Shown here: in pieces, positions 33,028-36,860 of the stretch
Position numbering within the stretch: position 1 is the first letter of the stretch
How the letters are laid out: every line of letters begins with the position of its first letter
Origin: Phycisphaerae bacterium
GTDB lineage: Bacteria > Planctomycetota > Phycisphaerae > UBA1845 > PWPN01
Direction of reading: 5' to 3'
Length of the DNA stretch: 36,860 nt
Assembly (NCBI GenBank): GCA_018003015.1
Contig: JAGNEZ010000060.1
Location: 1-36,860 of the forward strand
Made by a program: the position numbers and the translations under genes
Notes under the pieces: model-generated
Told to the model about the DNA's origin: nothing
What the model saw: only the letters and a program-made list of their open reading frames with translations
Databases searched by the model: none

Positions 33028-34500
33028 ATGCGGAACTCAGCGTTGGCCCGAGTGGGCATTCTCTTGGCCGTGCTGCTGTCTCTCTTCGGCCTGACGGTGA
33101 GCGCCATCCTGCTTCAGCACCACGTGGTCATCCTGATCGGGGGTGATCCCGTTCTGGGTCGACTGTGCGAAGCCGACTACGCCAGTTGCGACGAGGTATT
33201 GAGCAGCAAATGGAGCAGGCTGTTTGGGCTTCCGGTCGCCATGTGGGGCTTCTTCTTCTTCTCCGCGATGTCGGCGTGGTACCTGGTCATCGGCCGCCCG
33301 ACTGGTTCCCGTCGCTGGCTCCATGGGCTGCCCCTGCTGGCGACCGGCGCGGGGACGCTGGGCGTGATCGGCCTGGCGATCATCATGTACGGGGTGATCA
33401 AGGGCTTCTGTCCCTTCTGTGCGGCCACCCACGTGACCACGCTGCTGCTTTTCATCGTCACCTTTCTGCTGCGACCTCGTCAAGCGGCTTCGCAGGCGAT
33501 CCTCTCCGCCGGGTCCACGCCCGCCCGAGCGGAAACGGACGCGGCCGTTCCAGCCCATCCTTCCCGGAGACTGGTCTCTGCGGCGGTCCTCCTGGCCGTG
33601 ATGACGTCTTTCGTCGGATGGAGCGAATACGGCCGCCGGCTCCAATCCAGCTATGCCCGCGAGTACCAGAAGCGATGGCAGGAGTATGAGAACCTCCTGG
33701 CCTCGTCGCGCAAGGCGAGCGAGGATCAAGAGGCGGGCTTTGCTGTGGAAAGGAAGCAATGGGAGGCGCAGGAGGCTCTGCTCAAGGGTGTCTATGACAA
33801 GTTCATGGCCCAGGAGGTGGTGGATCTGCCGCTGACCGCCGATGATCCCATTCGCGGGGACACGAACGCCCCGCACACCATCATCGTCTATTCGGACTTC
33901 CAGTGCCCCTGGTGCAAGACGCTCGCGGATATCCTCGACAAGAAGATGCAGGAGTATCCGGGCAGGTTCCGCGTCGCCTTTCGCCACTTCCCGATGGACA
34001 AGTTGTGCAACCCCGACATCTCCCAGACCCTCCACCCCGGTGCGTGCCCGGCTGCGGTGACGGCCGAAGCCGCTCGGCTGCTCGGCGGTCCCGAGGCGTT
34101 CTGGAAGACCCATGATGCCCTCTTCGCCGACCAGAAGGCCTTCCGCGCCGGCGCCCAGAAGTTCGTGAAGGACCACGCCCTGACACTGGGCATCGACCCC
34201 GAGGCCTTCTGGAAGAAGGCGACGGGCTCGACCTCGACCTGGAACCGCGTCAAGGAGGATGTGAAGAAGGCCACCGAACTGGGCACCAGGTCAACGCCTG
34301 CGGTGTATCTGGACGGCCGCAAGTTCGACCGTTACGGCGACGAGTACTTCTGGCGGTACATGTTCGGACTCGAAGACCAGGGCAAGAGCCTGGAGAGCGT
34401 TGGTCGTGCGGTTCCGACAACTCGGCCGGACACAACTCCCATCTCAATGCCCTCCTCCCGGCCGGCCTTGCCTCGGTCCGAATCGGCGGCGAGTCCGTGA
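33028..34500 (+). CDS. VKOR-DsbA fusion protein, CPWC type (tandem paralogue)
   Basis: A 490-residue paralogue of the preceding gene with the same layout. The VKOR domain has C47/C54 (ASCDEV) and FCPFC (C128/C131); the linker has a transmembrane helix (about 181-198) and a coiled region rich in Gln/Glu (210-260); the DsbA-like domain has CPWC (293-296). Both copies keep an extra Cys pair in the helical insertion (LCNPD and HPGAC). The C-terminus is Ser/Thr/Pro-rich. ATG 33028 has GAGAGG upstream. The gap of 115 bases to the first copy has no clear promoter. Two copies with different active-site dipeptides suggest different redox roles. Confidence 0.9.
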   Translation: MRNSALARVGILLAVLLSLFGLTVSAILLQHHVVILIGGDPVLGRLCEADYASCDEVLSSKWSRLFGLPVAMWGFFFFSAMSAWYLVIGRPTGSRRWLHGLPLLATGAGTLGVIGLAIIMYGVIKGFCPFCAATHVTTLLLFIVTFLLRPRQAASQAILSAGSTPARAETDAAVPAHPSRRLVSAAVLLAVMTSFVGWSEYGRRLQSSYAREYQKRWQEYENLLASSRKASEDQEAGFAVERKQWEAQEALLKGVYDKFMAQEVVDLPLTADDPIRGDTNAPHTIIVYSDFQCPWCKTLADILDKKMQEYPGRFRVAFRHFPMDKLCNPDISQTLHPGACPAAVTAEAARLLGGPEAFWKTHDALFADQKAFRAGAQKFVKDHALTLGIDPEAFWKKATGSTSTWNRVKEDVKKATELGTRSTPAVYLDGRKFDRYGDEYFWRYMFGLEDQGKSLESVGRAVPTTRPDTTPISMPSSRPALPRSESAASP

Positions 34501-34534
34501 CCTCCGGCCATCTCTCCGCCGGTTGTCGGATGCG

Positions 34535-34918
34535 ATGGTGGGGCCGACGGCTGCGGTAGTTGCGGCCATGAGGGTCCGAACCGTGGCGGGGGCGAACCTC
34601 GGAGACGGCGAGGACTGGTTGATACGAGATATTGGGTACGGCACCCTCACTGAACGCCAATGCCCCAGACCTCTGCTGGGCGATGGTGGTCTGGCCGTGG
34701 CGTATGAGGCCCATCACGAAAACGCCAACTTGCTGGTGGCGACAGACGGCCTTCTGAAGTACGCTATACCGACGACGATCTGCCGGCTGGCCCTGTGGCC
34801 CAATCTCCAGGACGCGGTCCGGGCGCTGGTGGACTCGGTTCGGCTACGATCCGGCGGCTTGCAGGATGACATTGGCGTGGCACTCTGCAGGCCGGCGACG
34901 GGGGCACCTCCTGGGTAG
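34535..34918 (+). pseudogene. Truncated PP2C-type protein phosphatase remnant
   Basis: A 127-residue ORF whose C-terminal half matches the end of a PP2C-like Ser/Thr phosphatase. LLVATDGLLKYA and the terminal SGGLQDDIGVALC give the late metal-binding Asp residues; WLIRDIGYGTLTERQ fits the mid-domain. The N-terminal half with the essential DGMGG-like motif is missing: upstream is the end of the VKOR-DsbA gene, leaving 34 bases between. It is therefore probably a non-functional remnant, or a new small protein. The start is uncertain (ATG 34535 or 34568), and neither has a good site. Confidence 0.5.
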
Positions 34919-34947
34919 CCGATGAGCAAAGCAAGAGGGCACCTGAG

Positions 34948-35394
34948 ATGAGCATCCGCGGGCGAACGCGCTTGGTACAATGGGTCGCGCTGGCCATGAT
35001 CCTGGGCGGCCCGGTCGCGGGAATTCCCTGCTACCTGGCGCAAGCCCAGCTTCACATCCCCGTCGGCCTCCTGCCGACGCTGGGCTGCATTCTGCTCGCC
35101 GTCGTCGGACCGGGGATCCTCGTCCGCGTATTGGCAGTCATCCCGTTTGTGATCGTGGCAGCGGCGATCGGGTACGCCGACGTTCCGGCCTCTGCGCTGA
35201 CCACCCATCCCTATCCTGATACCGGGCCGGTCTTCGAGATCCTCCTGGTCTGCGGGGCGTTCGTCTTCGCCTGGCTGTGGGCCATCGGGACGAACGTGGT
35301 TGCCCTGGTGCGCGCCCGCAAACACCCCGATGCGGCCGGCACTGCCCGAGGGTCCGTCACGGTCACGGCGACCGGGCGGGCCACGGCCTCATGA
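34948..35394 (+). CDS. Small membrane protein of unknown function
   Basis: A 148-residue protein with about three or four hydrophobic helices (roughly 11-32, 40-56, 57-75 and 94-120), ending in a polar Thr/Ala-rich tail. No family is recognised and there are no catalytic motifs. ATG 34948 follows an AGAGGG stretch. It lies between the PP2C remnant and the convergent accA gene. The hydrophobic pattern supports a real gene, but an opposite-strand ORF also spans this region. Confidence 0.5.
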   Translation: MSIRGRTRLVQWVALAMILGGPVAGIPCYLAQAQLHIPVGLLPTLGCILLAVVGPGILVRVLAVIPFVIVAAAIGYADVPASALTTHPYPDTGPVFEILLVCGAFVFAWLWAIGTNVVALVRARKHPDAAGTARGSVTVTATGRATAS

Positions 35395-35459
35395 GCCCGT
35401 AGAGGCAGTCGCCGCTTCATCGTTCGGCTCACGGGGCACGGACCAGTCTGTCAAAGGGG

Positions 35460-36659
35460 TCACGGTTTGTCGGCTGGCACGGCTGCTTCGTCGCGCGGTT
35501 TTCGGCTGGAGCTGCGGCCGGTCGCTCCTCGACCATTGCCGCCCGGGTTGCCGTCTCCGTTTTCCTTCCGGCCGTTCCCGTTGCCGGCGGTGCCTTTCGC
35601 CTTGGGTGTGGCGATCACCTTCGGTTTGCGTCGGGCTCCGACCTTCTTGCCGGAACCGCTCTCGAAGAAGCTACCCCAGTGCCGCAGACGGTCGTATCGC
35701 CGGGCGAGGAGTGAATCGGTTCGGATCCGCTTCAGATCCTTGAGCGTGTCGGTGATGTATCGCTCCAGCGTGGCGAACATCGGCTGGGGGTTGCGATGCC
35801 CGCCGCCGAGCGGCTCAGGCAAAACGTCGTCGATGAGATTCAGTCTCTTGAGCTCGCCACTGGTCAGCTTCAACGCCCGGGCGGCCTGTGGGGCGTGATC
35901 CGCGCTTCGCCAGAGAATCGCGGCGCAGCCTTCCGGGGTGATGACCGAGTAGTAAGCGTGTTCGAACATGCCCAATCGATCGCCGACCCCGATGCCCAAG
36001 GCACCGCCGCTGCCACCCTCGCCGATGACGACGCAGACGATCGGTGTCTTCAGCCGCGACATCTCCATGAGGTTGACCGCGATGGCCTGAGCAATCCCTC
36101 GCTCTTCCGCCTTGTCGCCGGGATAGGCTCCCTGGGTATCGATGAGGCAGACGACCGGAAGTCTGAACTTCTCGGCCAGACGCATCTTGAGGAGGGCCTT
36201 GCGGTAACCTTCCGGGTGAGGGCAGCCGAAATGCCGCTCGATCTTCTCCTTGGTTTCCCGTCCCTTGTCGTGGCCAACCAGCAGAACCTTGTGTCCGCCG
36301 ATGCGCCCGAAACCGGTCACTATGGCCTTGTCGTCGCCGAAGCAGCGATCGCCGTGCAGCTCGCAGAAGTCCTTGAAGCACGCATCGATGTAGTCACGAA
36401 GTACCGGACGCTTGGGGTGCCGGGCAACCTGGACAGTCTCCCAGGCATTGAGCTTGGCGTAGGTTCGCTTGGTCAGGCTTTCCAGCGTGGTACGCAGTTC
36501 ACGAATCTCCCCGGAGAGGTCCCGGCCGGTCGTGACCTGGGTACTTTCCAGCTCCGCGATCTCCCGTTCGATCCGGGCCAGCGGCTTCTCGAAATCGAGG
36601 AGGCCGGCCACGCTGCGGGGCTCTGCCTTCGCAAGTCGTCCATCTGATGGGTTGCTCAT
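35460..36659 (-). CDS. accA: Acetyl-CoA carboxylase carboxyltransferase alpha subunit, with long basic tail
   Basis: A 399-residue subunit of acetyl-CoA carboxylase, making malonyl-CoA for fatty-acid synthesis. The N-terminal coil (LDFEKPLARIEREIAELE) and crotonase-like core are typical: DTQGAYPG (174-181), GEGGSGGALGIGV (213-225) and SVITPEGCAAILW (238-250). The core ends near 333; then comes a tail of about 65 residues rich in Lys, Arg, Gly, Asn and Ser that E. coli AccA (319 residues) lacks. ATG 36659 is the natural family start; no strong ribosome-binding site is visible. The fab operon lies about 19 kb away in this window. Confidence 0.96.
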   Translation of the reverse strand: MSNPSDGRLAKAEPRSVAGLLDFEKPLARIEREIAELESTQVTTGRDLSGEIRELRTTLESLTKRTYAKLNAWETVQVARHPKRPVLRDYIDACFKDFCELHGDRCFGDDKAIVTGFGRIGGHKVLLVGHDKGRETKEKIERHFGCPHPEGYRKALLKMRLAEKFRLPVVCLIDTQGAYPGDKAEERGIAQAIAVNLMEMSRLKTPIVCVVIGEGGSGGALGIGVGDRLGMFEHAYYSVITPEGCAAILWRSADHAPQAARALKLTSGELKRLNLIDDVLPEPLGGGHRNPQPMFATLERYITDTLKDLKRIRTDSLLARRYDRLRHWGSFFESGSGKKVGARRKPKVIATPKAKGTAGNGNGRKENGDGNPGGNGRGATGRSSSRKPRDEAAVPADKP

Positions 36660-36860
36660 CTTCGGCTCGAATCCCCTTGAGTCCCAATAACACCCCGCTG
36701 CCGCGCCAGAGGCAGTCTGAGGATACTAGGGTAGCAAGTTATCCCCGCCAGGCAAGTTGAACTTGACGTCCCAACGATCCAGCGGCTACAGTACGGGGGA
36801 CCAGAGGGCACAGCCACAAGTGCACAAGATAAGCAATGCCAATACCTTAGATCGCATCGC

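Noticed and set aside
34714-35325. Minus-strand ORF over the small membrane protein
   Set aside because: Polar low-complexity translation without features; the plus strand shows regular hydrophobic helices and a reasonable start.
1-36860. CRISPR arrays, tRNA or rRNA genes, insertion sequences
   Set aside because: No regularly spaced direct repeats, cloverleaf-like sequences, rRNA stretches or transposase motifs were found by reading; a covariance-model search would be decisive for tRNA and small RNA.

Overview
The window is GC-rich, gene-dense bacterial DNA, most likely from the phylum Planctomycetota (Phycisphaerae-like or an uncultured relative). The clues are a pseudopilin-like protein of the DUF1559 / H-X9-DG type, secreted TIM-barrel and Gfo/Idh/MocA sugar enzymes, VKOR-DsbA fusion proteins, and a FliN-like protein beside a classical fatty-acid cluster. 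This placement is inferred from gene content; no rRNA or tRNA gene was seen. No insertion sequence, integrase, CRISPR array or prophage was recognised, so this looks like core chromosome with a few lineage-specific inserts.

Layout. 1-3323 (+): a frame-disrupted pseudopilin-like gene, a Gfo/Idh/MocA oxidoreductase and an exported sugar-isomerase-like TIM barrel. 3480-8232 (-): a tightly coupled five-gene operon, feoA-feoB-sugar transferase-formyltransferase-PIG-L deacetylase, behind a good promoter with a palindrome. 8390-9668 (-): an HU/IHF-type protein and a self-cleaving LexA-like repressor. 9862-16213 (-): rpmF-plsX-fabH-fabD-fabG-acpP-fabF, then a FliN/FliM C-terminal (SpoA) protein. The rpmF promoter is followed by a leader hairpin, and another hairpin lies between acpP and fabF. 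16565-18561: a degenerate receiver protein with a Cys cluster (-), a small lipoprotein-like protein (+) and a GNAT acetyltransferase (-).

18669-27833 (+): a methyltransferase, an NfeD/YuaF-like protein with flotillin, a phosphomannose-isomerase-like cupin, a TIM-barrel epimerase coupled to a CBM9-like protein, a DUF4870 membrane protein, and an alpha/alpha-toroid glycan protein coupled to a second formyltransferase. 27794-31223 (-): a second PIG-L protein, an M3 oligoendopeptidase and PurQ. 31317-34500 (+): two tandem VKOR-DsbA fusions. 34535-35394 (+): a PP2C phosphatase remnant and a small membrane protein. 35460-36659 (-): accA with an unusual basic tail.

Themes. Fatty-acid synthesis is nearly complete here (accA, fabD, fabH, fabG, fabF, acpP, plsX). 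Ferrous iron uptake shares a transcript with glycan-modifying enzymes. A deacetylase and a formyltransferase occur together twice, which suggests replacement of N-acetyl by N-formyl on glycans. Oxidative protein folding is served by two VKOR-DsbA paralogues with different active-site dipeptides. The best candidates for undescribed biology are the paired deacetylase/formyltransferase modules, the Cys-ladder FeoA, and the degenerate receiver with a Cys cluster.
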